Positions 46,034-56,550 of a DNA stretch of 64,000 nt are shown in pieces. Position 1 is the first letter of the stretch. Each line of letters starts with the position of its first letter. Made by a program: the position numbers and the translations under genes. Below the pieces are notes generated by a model, which saw only the letters and a program-made list of their open reading frames with translations, was not told the DNA's origin and did not search any database. The DNA is from JAENWD01 sp963796915 (GTDB taxonomy: Bacteria; Acidobacteriota; Vicinamibacteria; Vicinamibacterales; JAENWD01): NCBI GenBank assembly GCA_963796915.1, contig CAWCNI010000004.1, positions 2,418,001-2,482,000 of the forward strand, in the 5' to 3' direction.

Positions 46034-46160
46034 CTCAGGCACGTCGCGCGGCGCTTTCGCGCCACGCGAACGGGCACGAGTCCTCGGAGTCCGGCAGGAC
46101 GTCAGGCACGCCGTCTCGCTCTTGCGAGCGAGACGAGCGGGCACGAGTCCTCAGCGCGCG
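46034..46160 (+). repeat. Two tRNA-linked hairpin elements after tRNA-Arg
   Basis: Element 1 (46034-46083) is CTCAGGCACG, the palindrome TCGCG-GGCGC-TTTC-GCGCC-CGCGA with one bulge per side, then CGGGCACGAGTCC. Element 2 (46102-46150) is TCAGGCACG, the 9-bp palindrome GTCTCGCTC/GAGCGAGAC, then GCGGGCACGAGTCC. It is followed by CGCGCGCCACGCG, which resembles the tRNA-Arg 3' end. GAGTCC is the T-arm sequence of this tRNA. The palindromes share structure but not sequence. Confidence 0.8.
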
Positions 46161-46197
46161 CCACGCGACAGAATTTTTGCCAAGCCACATCCGATGT

Positions 46198-46273
46198 GGG
46201 CCCGTAGCTCAACTGGCAGAGCAGCAGACTCTTAATCTGTTGGTTGAAGGTTCGATTCCTTCCGGGCTCACCA
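46198..46273 (+). tRNA. tRNA-Lys (anticodon CTT)
   Basis: Cloverleaf: the acceptor GGGCCCG pairs with CGGGCTC (one G-T pair), the anticodon loop is CTCTTAA with CTT at 46231-46233, and the T-arm is GAAGG-TTCGATT-CCTTC. The discriminator is A and CCA is encoded at 46271-46273. It is probably co-transcribed with tRNA-Arg. Confidence 0.95.
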
Positions 46274-46489
46274 GCCTCCGCTCCGAATTCTCGCGGAGGC
46301 TGTCCGCCGGAGTCGTCGCGAAGCGACGCGTAGGCGGACTTTCCCCTCGCTGAGAGCTACGGCTGGTAAGCCAGCCACTCGCCTTCGCTCTCATTCCTCG
46401 CGGAGGCTGTCCGCCGGAGTCGTCGCGAAGCGACGCGTAGGCGGACCTTCCCCCTCGCTGCGAGCTACGGCTGGCAAGCCAGTGCGGGC
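46274..46489 (+). repeat. Two 107-bp hairpin-rich repeats after tRNA-Lys
   Basis: Units 46274-46380 and 46381-46489 share a 107-base period. The first begins at the base after CCA with GCCTCCGC/GCGGAGGC (8-bp stem, 11-base loop). Each unit then has GTCCGCC...GGCGGAC enclosing GTCGTCGC-GAA-GCGACG, and ends with GAGCTACGGCTGG and AAGCCAG. They lack the CACGA motif of the other tRNA repeats. No gene is seen between 46274 and 46619. Confidence 0.82.
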
Positions 46490-46619
46490 AAGTGGCGAGA
46501 ACTGCCACGTCGACCCGTCCGACAAATCGCAGAAATCACGCCCTTTCATCGATGCCAGCCTCTTTGCAGTGAACTGAGCGACTGGCGGCTCGGCCGAACA
46601 TTTGCTGCCGTCTTCAGCA

Positions 46620-46889
46620 ATGCCCGCCCCCAGGCGCTTCGTCTACATCATTCAGAGCATCCACCACCCCGCTGCGTATTACGTCGGCCTGACAGCGGAC
46701 CTCGACGCTCGCCTCTCAGCGCACAATGCGGGTTTGTCACCACATACCGCACCGCACCGTCCTTGGCGACGAGTCATCGTCGTGGAGTTCGCCAAAGAAC
46801 AGCCAGCAGTCCTGTTCGAGAAGTACTTGAAGACGGGCTCGGGTCGGGAGTTCGCACGCAGACACTTCCGGCAAGAGCGCTCCGGTTGA
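46620..46889 (+). CDS. GIY-YIG domain nuclease-like protein
   Basis: The 89-residue protein RFVYIIQSIHHPAAYYVGLTADLDARLSAHNAG carries the GIY-YIG fold (here YII...YVG), the family Arg in DARLSAHN and a Glu in LFEKYLKTGSGREFARRHF. Members of this short class resemble UvrC-type endonuclease domains and YhbQ. It is alone, 130 bases after the tRNA-Lys repeats. The ATG at 46620 was chosen over 46602 because the domain begins right after it. Confidence 0.85.
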   Translation: MPAPRRFVYIIQSIHHPAAYYVGLTADLDARLSAHNAGLSPHTAPHRPWRRVIVVEFAKEQPAVLFEKYLKTGSGREFARRHFRQERSG

Positions 46890-46982
46890 ACTGCCTGCGT
46901 CCCTCTGGTGAACGCGCTGGGGATTAAAGTCGTCGGCCGGTGGGATCGAGTCCACGGAATTTTCGGCGACGTCCAAATCGCA

Positions 46983-47754
46983 TCACGATTTGCCGCCGAT
47001 CATCCTGCTGCCGATAACGTAGCCCCATCGAATCGATCCGAACGTGATCACGGTCAGCAGATACGAGACGATTCCCTGGACGCACCGCGCATCGAGGCCG
47101 GCATCGCGCAGGGTGGCGGCGTATTGTTGGTGTGGCGCACGTCCAGGATCAGCACGCGCCCGCCGGACTTGAGCACCCGCGCGATTTCGCGCACGGCGGT
47201 TTGCCGCTCGCCGGCGTTGTAGATGTTGTGCAACGCCATGCTCGAGAGGACGACGTCGAAGCTCGCGTCGTCGAACGGCAACTTGCGCGCATCACCGGTG
47301 TGCACTTCGACCTTGTCGGCCACGCCTTCGATCATCGCGTTGTTGAGCGTGCCCGCCGGCGTTGTTCCCGCTGAGATCCTCGGCCTGCCACTTGTCGATC
47401 CCGACCGCGCGGCCGGTCTGAGAGCGCTTGGCCGCGCCGATGAGAAACAATCCCAGCCCACACCCCACATCCAGCACGCGCTCATCACCCCGCCAGACAA
47501 TCTTGTCGAGATAATTTTCGCGCTCGCGCACCTTGCCGATCTTGCTGTCGTAAATCATCCACAAGCCCATCGCGCCGCAGCTCAGGCCGGCCCCGATCAG
47601 CGGCCGCGCGATCACCGCGATCAGGTCATGCCTTGACCACACACCCAGCAGCCGCGTGATCAGCGAGATGATGCCCAGCGCCGCGACGATGAGCAGATTG
47701 CGCACCGCCAGCGGCGCGTCCAGGCCGTAGTTTGGGTCGGCGATTGTCTTTCAT
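46983..47754 (-). pseudogene. Class I SAM methyltransferase with N-terminal TM segments, degraded copy
   Basis: This is a diverged copy of the intact gene at 51036-51803. It keeps YDSKIGKVRERENYLDKIVW, VLDVGCGLGLFLIGAAKR and the VVLSSMALHNIYNAGERQTAVREIARVL block. The frame is broken near 47730 (after MKDNRRP), near 47355 (one extra base) and near 47125 (one missing base). In alignment to the intact copy the stop falls at 46983-46985. The two copies also share about 60 bases upstream of their starts, up to about 47812. Confidence 0.88.
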
Positions 47755-47811
47755 CCGTTCCCTTTCACGATCCGGGGCATCTAACCACTCGGGCTGCACA
47801 ATGACAAATCC

Positions 47812-47863
47812 GTGCCTTAGCCAGGCCGCCAGCGGGCACGATTCCTTCCAGGCTGTCCACCAG
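47812..47863 (+). repeat. Orphan tRNA-linked element with a tRNA-Lys 3'-end copy
   Basis: CCAGCGGGCACGATTCCTTCC is followed by AGGCT and CCACCAG. This matches the tRNA-Lys end (GGTTCGATTCCTTCC, GGGCTCACCAG) with TTCGA changed to CACGA, although no tRNA is here. The left part is a shortened form of the hairpin (GCCTTAGCCAGGCCGCC). It begins exactly where homology between the two methyltransferase upstream regions stops. Confidence 0.7.
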
Positions 47864-47929
47864 ACCGTTTTGAACGCCGGCCATCCGGCGCCTCCAGTCG
47901 AGCTTCCGAGGTAGAATCGCCCCGCTCCC

Positions 47930-50617
<2,688 letters not shown>

Positions 50618-50633
50618 GGCTGCTGGCCCTTGC

Positions 50634-50705
50634 GCCCATCCCTCCGGCACCCAGCAAGGCGACAGTCTCGTACGGACCAAAGCGCGTGCCGGCGGCAAAT
50701 GGCAT
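50634..50705 (-). pseudogene. N-terminal fragment of a second Ser/Thr kinase
   Basis: The minus strand encodes MPFAAGTRFGPYETVALLGAGGMG, the typical start and Gly-rich loop of kinases like the one next door. The match ends abruptly after residue 24, only 16 bases from the stop of the intact kinase. It is a remnant from rearrangement. Confidence 0.8.
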
Positions 50706-50769
50706 GGAGAGCGCAGGGATGTGACATCGGGCCCAAGAGAAGCATCCATCGCAGGCTCAGGAGAGCGCG

Positions 50770-50850
50770 GTGAGCGACCAGACGGACGTCCTGCAAGGCA
50801 CTCTCGACCTGTTGGTCATGCGCACGACCGCCGTCGAAACGTTGCACGGT
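50770..50850 (+). pseudogene. N-terminal fragment of a PadR-family regulator
   Basis: Starting at GTG, the frame reads SDQTDVLQGTLDLLVMRTTAVETLHG, the conserved start of PadR-like repressors, and then loses similarity (CAHSRHPPQ). In related genomes such genes sit before ADOP permeases, but no permease follows here. The tRNA-linked repeat at 50977 lies just beyond the break. Confidence 0.75.
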
Positions 50851-50976
50851 TGTGCCCACTCACGCCACCCGCCGCAACCCCTCAACCTGCCGCAGCCAGC
50901 CGTCGAGCTGGTTCCAACTCGCGAAATTTGGGGTCACCAACTCTCACGTCGTTCGAGTCGGTTTCGCCCGGCAGGC

Positions 50977-51027
50977 CTCAGGCACGCGGCGGAAGCCGAC
51001 GCGGCTTCCGCCAGCGGGCACGATTCC
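50977..51027 (+). repeat. Orphan tRNA-linked hairpin element
   Basis: CTCAGGCACGC, a perfect 10-bp palindrome (GGCGGAAGCC/GGCTTCCGCC, 5-base loop), then AGCGGGCACGATTCC. It has the same plan as the elements after tRNA-Arg and tRNA-His, with no tRNA nearby. It lies 9 bases beyond the 3' end of the intact methyltransferase gene. The rest of 50851-50976 holds no recognisable gene. Confidence 0.8.
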
Positions 51028-51035
51028 GCTGTCGC

Positions 51036-51803
51036 TCACTTCGAGGGCACCCTGCTGCCGATCACGTAGCCCCATCCCACCGAGCCGAACGTGATCACTG
51101 TCAGCAGATACGAGAACACGCCTTGCACGCAGCGCGCATCCGTCAGCCCTGCGTCGCGCAAAGTGGCGGCGTATTTCGATGTGTGCCGCACGTCGACGAT
51201 GAGCACGCGCCCGCCAGGCGCCAACACGCGCGCGATTTCGCGCACGGCGGTCTGCCGCTCGCCCGCGTTGTAAATATTGTGCAGCGCCATGCTCGAGAGC
51301 ACCACGTCGAAGCTGGCGTCAGGGAAAGGAAGTTTTCGGGCATCGCCGGTGTGCACTTCGACTTTCTCGGCGACGCCTTCGATCATCGCGTTGCGTAACG
51401 TGCCCGCTGCGTTGTTGCCGCTGAGATCTTCCTGCTGCCATTTGTCGATGCCGACGGCGCGACCGGTTGAGAGGCGCTTGGCCGCGCCGATGAGGAACAA
51501 TCCCAGCCCGCACCCCACATCCAGCACGCGCTCGTGTCCGTTCCAGTTGATCTTGTCGAGATATGTTTCACGCTCCCGCACCTTGCCGATCTTGCTGTCG
51601 TAAATCATCCACAACGCCATCGCGCCGAAGCCCAGGCCGGCGCCGATTAACGGCCGGGCAATCACCGCGATGACATCCTGCCGGGACCACACGCCCAGCA
51701 GCCGCGTGATCAGCGAGATGATCCCCAGCGCCGCGACGATGAGCATATTGCGCACCGCCAGCGGGGCATCCAGGCCGTAATTGGGAGTCCGATTTTTATT
51801 CAT
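51036..51803 (-). CDS. Class I SAM-dependent methyltransferase with N-terminal membrane segments
   Basis: The 255-residue protein has two hydrophobic helices (NMLIVAALGIISLITRLLGVW and DVIAVIARPLIGAGLGFGAMALWMIYDS). A methyltransferase-11-type domain follows, with motif I VLDVGCGLGLFLIGAAK, VEVHTGDARKLPFPDASFDVVLSSMALHNI and VLAPGGRVLIVDVR. A final hydrophobic segment (GVFSYLLTVITFGSVGWGYVIG) follows. It likely methylates a small molecule or lipid at the membrane, but the substrate is unknown. A decayed paralogue in the same orientation lies about 4 kb away across a kinase gene. Confidence 0.87.
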   Translation of the reverse strand: MNKNRTPNYGLDAPLAVRNMLIVAALGIISLITRLLGVWSRQDVIAVIARPLIGAGLGFGAMALWMIYDSKIGKVRERETYLDKINWNGHERVLDVGCGLGLFLIGAAKRLSTGRAVGIDKWQQEDLSGNNAAGTLRNAMIEGVAEKVEVHTGDARKLPFPDASFDVVLSSMALHNIYNAGERQTAVREIARVLAPGGRVLIVDVRHTSKYAATLRDAGLTDARCVQGVFSYLLTVITFGSVGWGYVIGSRVPSK

Positions 51804-52046
51804 CCTTTGCCTTTCATGATCCGGGTCAATCTAATCACTCGGCCTGGACGATGACAAATCCGTCTTCCGGATCCGCAACATCGCGGTCGTTGACATGAGA
51901 GGCCACGAGGAACCCGCGAACTCCTGTTCCAGGCCCTCGGGGGCACCGCGCCGAAGCCTCGATAAATGGTTTATTGATAATCGATATCTGGTGGGGAGGG
52001 CCGTGTCAAAACCAATCTCGTCGTCCCCGGCGCTGCCGATGCACAC
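51804..52046. other. Intergenic region with a truncated upstream-gene tail
   Basis: On the minus strand the end of a lost gene (reading DGFVIVQAE and stop) precedes the methyltransferase; the same tail, altered (HGFVIVQPE), precedes the dead copy. Near 51962-51992 is an AT-rich dyad-like stretch (TTTATTGATAATCGATATC) that may belong to the promoter or operator of the DUF2975/HTH pair. No complete gene is seen. Confidence 0.5.
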
Positions 52047-52049
52047 GTG

Positions 52050-52268
52050 ATGCTGAGGCTCCTCATTGTCTTGAACTGCTGCTCGCGCTGCAGGTCGTCA
52101 TCCTGGTTATCGCCGCCATTGCTAAGGCGTATCACTCCCGGCGCATCCGCTGAACTTCGACGCGGGCTTGTCGATCAACGGTTGGCTCGCCGTGCTCCTC
52201 ACGTTCCTGCTGGCCCGCGTGTTCGCGGAAGGCTCGCTGATGCGCGACGATCTCGAGGGGACGGTCTG
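52050..52268 (+). pseudogene. DUF2975-like membrane protein remnant
   Basis: The ends of a DUF2975 protein remain. The first helix survives in a shifted frame (LLLALQVVILVIAAIAKA). The C-terminus reads SINGWLAVLLTFLLARVFAEGSLMRDDLEGTV and stop. The middle, about 100 residues in intact relatives, is missing. The stop is 2 bases before the HTH gene, the normal order for this gene pair. Confidence 0.72.
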
Positions 52269-52270
52269 AC

Positions 52271-52528
52271 TTGGCGATCGCCATCAAGCGCGATGACCTG
52301 CTGCACGATCGACGGATGACGCTGACCGACCTCGCCGATCAGATCGGAATGGCGCTGGCCAACCTCTCGATCCTCAAGACCGGCAAGGCGCGCGCGATCC
52401 GCTTTTCGACGCTCGACGCACTCTGCGACGCGCTGTCGTGCCAGCCCGGCGACATTCTGCGGTTCGAGCCGGAGCGCCGACAACGGGAACGACCGGCCGC
52501 GGCCAGCAAACGCAGGGCGAGCGGATGA
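52271..52528 (+). CDS. Small Xre/YozG-type HTH regulator
   Basis: The 85-residue protein starts at TTG: MAIAIKRDDLLHDRRMTLTDLADQIGMALANLSILKTGKARAIRFSTLDALCDALSCQPGDILRFEP. This is the Cro/C1-type helix-turn-helix of the YozG/YdaS-like class that usually follows a DUF2975 membrane protein. The HTH appears intact although its partner is degraded. A basic tail (KRRASG) ends the protein. Confidence 0.85.
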   Translation: MAIAIKRDDLLHDRRMTLTDLADQIGMALANLSILKTGKARAIRFSTLDALCDALSCQPGDILRFEPERRQRERPAAASKRRASG

Positions 52529-52558
52529 CACGCCTCCCGATTCCGATCGAGGCTGGGA

Positions 52559-54577
52559 CTACTGCGACGGCGTCCGGAGGTCGGCCAATTCTTTATTCAG
52601 GTCCTTGCCGATGACTCCTGCGGCATAGTCGGAGATGTGGTCGGTGTAGCTATACAAGAGGGCGTTCCCTTTGAACGTCGAGCACGTGCCGGCCTCGAGA
52701 TCGCAGAGGTAGGGCGTCGTATCGAACAGACGGACGCGTTCAGGGTTCTCGGCCTGTATTCTGTTCAACACGTCGCGATACTTGCGGGACAAAGCCAGAT
52801 GTGTCGCCAACGGCATGACGCATCGCGTTCGCAGCGGCGTCTCGATCGCTCTGGTCAGCCACGTGAACGGCGTCTGTCGACTCATGCATTCCTTCGGATC
52901 GGGGAGCGTGGGGTTGTCGATGACGAGGACGACGCGTTTCCCGGCCGCAACCAGCTCGCGCACGGCGCGGCCGAGTCCGTCCAGCACGACGTCGCTTGCT
53001 CCAGACGCCGGCAACTCCTCGATCGAGTAGTCGGTCGGCAGACCGAACAGCGATCTCACGCCTGTGACGAGAACGACGGTGTCGATCTGTTGGTTGGCGA
53101 TGACGGCCGTGAAGGCTTCCCTGACCAGCCGTTGATACGGTTGATAGGCGACGGCGTCCGAGATCACCGGCACCGTCGAGCCCTCGGGGCCCGTGCCGCC
53201 GATGAACAACCACCGTTGCGAGTCCAGCGACGTGCGCACCAGTCCGCCATAGATCGCCGCCGCCTTGCTGTCGCCCACCAGCGCCACATGCACCGTGGGT
53301 CTGGAGTCGTGTCGACAGAAAGCGAACCAACGCTGTCTCGCCCGATCACCGATCCCGCACCCTTCGATCGAATACCCCAGGTCGCCGCCATCGAACCCGA
53401 CAAGGGCGACGTGCTTTTCGATATAGCGGTAGCCCAATCCGTCGCGTTGGTAGCAGTTGTAGCCGAAGAAGCCCACCATGAGCATCGACACGGCCAGCGT
53501 GGCGATCCTGGCGACACTCGGCCCACCGCGCCGAACCGGTCTTTCGATCGCTCGATACGTCGCCCACGCCAATCCGACGGACACCGCAATGGCCCCCGCG
53601 CGGTAGCCAGGGCTGGGGACGCTGCCGACCACGATACGACCGAACGACAGCAGTGGCCAATGCCACAGATAGAGCGGATAGCTGATCAACCCGACCCAGA
53701 CCAGCGGGGCCCATGCAAGCAGGCGGCGGTTCAACAGTGCGGTCGGGCCGGCCTTGATCAGCAGGACGGCCCCCACGGTGGGCATCAACGCCCACCAGCC
53801 CGGGAACGCGTTGCGCGGCGTGAAGGCGACAGCCAGCGCGATCAGTGTCATTCCGGCGACGGACTGAACATTCGAGCGGCCCACGCGCGGAAGCTCGAGG
53901 CCTCGCGTCGAGAGCGCGCGCTGCGCCAGCATCGCGCCCATCAGGAGCTCCCATGCTCGGTACTGCGGCAGGAAGAATGCGGCCACCGCATCGTGGCGCA
54001 ACTCATAGACGCTCAGTGCGAACGATGCCAGCGCCAGAGCCGCGGTCGTGAGCAGCGGGCTCAGCCGCCGCTTTACGACGACCCACAGCAGCACTGGCCA
54101 GATCAGATAGAACTGCTCTTCAATCGACAGCGACCACAGGTGCAGAAGAGGCTTGGTCTCGGCCAGCGTGTCGAAGTAACCGCTTTCGCTCCAGAAGACG
54201 ATGTTGGACACGAAGCCGGCGCTGGCGGCGATGTGCTTGCCGAGTTGTTTGAACTCGACGGCGAACAACAGGAACCAGCCGATTCCGAACACCGCGAGCA
54301 GGACGACGAGGAGGGCGGGAAAGATGCGCCTGATGCGGCGCGCATAAAACGCGCGCAGGCTGAAGGTATCGGCGTATAGGTTGTCGAGAATGATCGTGGT
54401 AATCAAATACCCGGATATCACGAAAAAGATATCCACACCGACGAAGCCACCTCTCACCCATTCCGGGAACGCGTGAAAGCCGATGACGGCCAACACGGCG
54501 ATCGCGCGCATGCCGTCGATGTCAGGACGATAGAGTGGGGATTGATGCACTTGACCACGGCTCTGGCTCACCAGCAT
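52559..54577 (-). CDS. OafA/YrhL-type acyltransferase with C-terminal SGNH domain
   Basis: The 672-residue protein has an acyltransferase-3 membrane domain: YRPDIDGMRAIAVLAVIGFHAFP with the catalytic His, GGFVGVDIFFVISGYLIT, RRIRRIFPAL, LWSLSIEEQFYLIWP, and about ten TM helices. It ends in a periplasmic SGNH-like domain (VHVALVGDSKAAAIYGGL, final DHISDYAAGVIG). Such proteins O-acetylate cell-surface polysaccharide or peptidoglycan. ATG at 54577 was chosen because the domain starts 16 residues later; the longer frame overlaps the upstream gene. The start is 11 bases after the stop of the MBL-fold gene on the same strand. Confidence 0.9.
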   Translation of the reverse strand: MLVSQSRGQVHQSPLYRPDIDGMRAIAVLAVIGFHAFPEWVRGGFVGVDIFFVISGYLITTIILDNLYADTFSLRAFYARRIRRIFPALLVVLLAVFGIGWFLLFAVEFKQLGKHIAASAGFVSNIVFWSESGYFDTLAETKPLLHLWSLSIEEQFYLIWPVLLWVVVKRRLSPLLTTAALALASFALSVYELRHDAVAAFFLPQYRAWELLMGAMLAQRALSTRGLELPRVGRSNVQSVAGMTLIALAVAFTPRNAFPGWWALMPTVGAVLLIKAGPTALLNRRLLAWAPLVWVGLISYPLYLWHWPLLSFGRIVVGSVPSPGYRAGAIAVSVGLAWATYRAIERPVRRGGPSVARIATLAVSMLMVGFFGYNCYQRDGLGYRYIEKHVALVGFDGGDLGYSIEGCGIGDRARQRWFAFCRHDSRPTVHVALVGDSKAAAIYGGLVRTSLDSQRWLFIGGTGPEGSTVPVISDAVAYQPYQRLVREAFTAVIANQQIDTVVLVTGVRSLFGLPTDYSIEELPASGASDVVLDGLGRAVRELVAAGKRVVLVIDNPTLPDPKECMSRQTPFTWLTRAIETPLRTRCVMPLATHLALSRKYRDVLNRIQAENPERVRLFDTTPYLCDLEAGTCSTFKGNALLYSYTDHISDYAAGVIGKDLNKELADLRTPSQ

Positions 54578-54587
54578 GTTCTGCGTG

Positions 54588-55559
54588 CTACCGAGTGCGC
54601 GAGCTGGCGTCGGGGCGGAGCTGCACGACAGCACCGACGCCAGCATACTGATATCTGTCGCCGAACGCCTGCCTGACCGCAGAGAACGTGTGCTCGCCGC
54701 TGCAGTGGCCAGGTGCAATCCGCTCGACCCCATAGGTATCACGCAGGGCAGTCACGACCCTTTCGATCGCCGGGTCCTGCGCCGCGACCAGATGGAATCC
54801 ACCGGCGACGAACCGAATACGAGGATTGATCGCGGCCGCCTCGGCGACAATTGCCTCGATGCCCGGGTGCGAGCAGCCGACGATCAACACGATGCCCTCG
54901 GGGGTGTTGATCGCCAATGACAGCTCCTTGAGCTCTTTGGTACCGGGTGCATCCGAAATCTGCGCGATCAGCGTCACGCCGGGTGCAACTTCAGTCGTCT
55001 TGTCGATCAACAGGATGTTGGCCCCGGGCCAGGCGGCGCCGAACTTCAGCACCTCGGGCGGCTTGCCATCGTAGTAACGCATCTCCTGGGGCAGAGACTC
55101 GTCCTTGCGGTAAAAGCTGCCTGGCAGTGAGGCGCCATAGACGCCAAAGCCCTCCTGAGGCGCGTAGATCTTGACGGTGGGATTCTCGTGCAGCAGGTAG
55201 GTCAGGCCGCCCATGTGGTCGCCGTGACGATGCGACATGACCACGAAATCGAGCCTGCCAAGATCGACGCCCGCTGCCTTGACGTTCTGCGCGAAAACAT
55301 CCGGGTTGTTGCCGGTGTCGAACAGAATGCGCCGGCCGCCGATTTCGACGAGCGCCGCAAAGCCCCAGTCCTTCTTCATCGCCGTGACCTTGCCGAACGC
55401 GTCGTACAGGACAGTGATCTGCTCCGCCGCTCCCGCCCCACTGTTCCCGCCGCCGCGGTGGGTTGACGCGCCGACGCCGATCACCGGCGACGCGCACAAC
55501 GGCATTATCAGGGCCAGCGCGAGAGCGCCGAGCGATGCCCGCCAAGGATGACCTTTCAT
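54588..55559 (-). CDS. Exported MBL-fold hydrolase (dihydropterin-phosphate-synthase-like)
   Basis: The 323-residue product has a signal peptide (LGALALALIMPLCASPVIGVG) and an MBL domain with VVMSHRHGDHMGGL (HxHxDH), the metal His in VGCSHPGIEAI, and GGFHLVAA. GHC near the C-terminus completes the site. The overall plan matches the 7,8-dihydropterin-6-methyl-(ribofuranosyl)aminobenzene phosphate synthase-like subgroup, which includes many MBL hydrolases of unknown substrate. The ATG follows GGAGGGG by six bases. It is probably co-transcribed with the acyltransferase. Confidence 0.85.
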   Translation of the reverse strand: MKGHPWRASLGALALALIMPLCASPVIGVGASTHRGGGNSGAGAAEQITVLYDAFGKVTAMKKDWGFAALVEIGGRRILFDTGNNPDVFAQNVKAAGVDLGRLDFVVMSHRHGDHMGGLTYLLHENPTVKIYAPQEGFGVYGASLPGSFYRKDESLPQEMRYYDGKPPEVLKFGAAWPGANILLIDKTTEVAPGVTLIAQISDAPGTKELKELSLAINTPEGIVLIVGCSHPGIEAIVAEAAAINPRIRFVAGGFHLVAAQDPAIERVVTALRDTYGVERIAPGHCSGEHTFSAVRQAFGDRYQYAGVGAVVQLRPDASSRTR

Positions 55560-55720
55560 CGGTTCCCCTCCACCTGGCTTGCTCCGAGAATGGTCGGACG
55601 TGATGCGACAGCCGATGCCGCAGCCCCGACCGGGTTCCCTTGGCAGATCTTAGTGTGTATGCTCATGCGCCCGGCGATCACCGCCGATCGTCGGTACGAG
55701 CGCAGAAGCGAAAGGCGAAA

Positions 55721-56503
55721 GTGCCACCATCCGACGCCGCTCATCGGCACGACAGGCTCACGATCGTCAGCATGGCCGTGATCGCGTCGGCGCTCGCGAC
55801 GCTGCTGCACGAGGGAGCGGGCCACGGGTTGACCGCCTTCGTGCGCGGGGACGTGCCAACGAGCCTGACCAGCAACCATCTGTCCTCGCTGCACCCCGAC
55901 CGCATGGTGGACGCGGCGGGCACCATCGTGAACCTGATCGCCGGGGTCCTCGCGATGCTGGTCGCGTCACGCGTGAAGGCGGGCGCAAACGTCCGCTACT
56001 TCTTCTGGATCCTCGGCGCGCTCAATCTGCTGCCGGGCGCCGGGTATTTCCTGTTTTCAGGGATTTTCGGCTTCGGCGACTGGAACGAGGTCATCCGCGA
56101 CCTGCCGTATCACGCAGCGCTGCGGGTGGGGATGACCCTCGGCGGTGCGGCGCTGTACGGGGCCGTCGTCCGCTGGCTCGCAGTCACGGTGAAGCCCTTC
56201 GTGCCGGAACGATCGATGTACAACACGGTGGGGCGACTGCCGTACCTGGCCGCAGGGCTCTTCAGCTGCGCAGCAGGTATGTTCGATCCGCTTGGCGTGC
56301 AGCTGCTCCTGGTCTCCACCATCCCGGCGGCGTTCGGCGGCTCCTCCGGTCTGTTGTGGGCCGATAGCCTGATTCCTCGAGGACCCGCCACTGAATTGCC
56401 CGCGTTCGTCAGACGCGATGTCGCATGGTGGGCCGCCGCCGCGGTCATCGGCGGCGCGTACATCGCGGTGCTCGGACCCGGCCTGACATTCGCGGCCTCG
56501 TGA
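55721..56503 (+). CDS. Polytopic membrane protein with HEGAGH motif
   Basis: The 260-residue product has about six hydrophobic segments and, in the first one, ALATLLHEGAGHGLTAFVRG. The His-Glu-x-x-x-His order and a later NLLPGAGYFLFSGIFGFGDW recall membrane-embedded M50-like peptidases, but the spacing differs from HExxH, so activity is unproven. The start is unclear: GTG at 55721, a TTG at 55640 and an ATG at 55772 are all open. It is divergent from the MBL-fold gene. Confidence 0.65.
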   Translation: MPPSDAAHRHDRLTIVSMAVIASALATLLHEGAGHGLTAFVRGDVPTSLTSNHLSSLHPDRMVDAAGTIVNLIAGVLAMLVASRVKAGANVRYFFWILGALNLLPGAGYFLFSGIFGFGDWNEVIRDLPYHAALRVGMTLGGAALYGAVVRWLAVTVKPFVPERSMYNTVGRLPYLAAGLFSCAAGMFDPLGVQLLLVSTIPAAFGGSSGLLWADSLIPRGPATELPAFVRRDVAWWAAAAVIGGAYIAVLGPGLTFAAS

Positions 56504-56550
56504 TCGACGGGTCTCACCCCGTCAATGAATCAGACCGGTGACATCCGGTC

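Noticed and set aside
46983..47754. Programmed frameshifting in the methyltransferase copy
   Set aside because: Three separate indels with no slippery sequence, and an intact paralogue nearby, make this a simple pseudogene.
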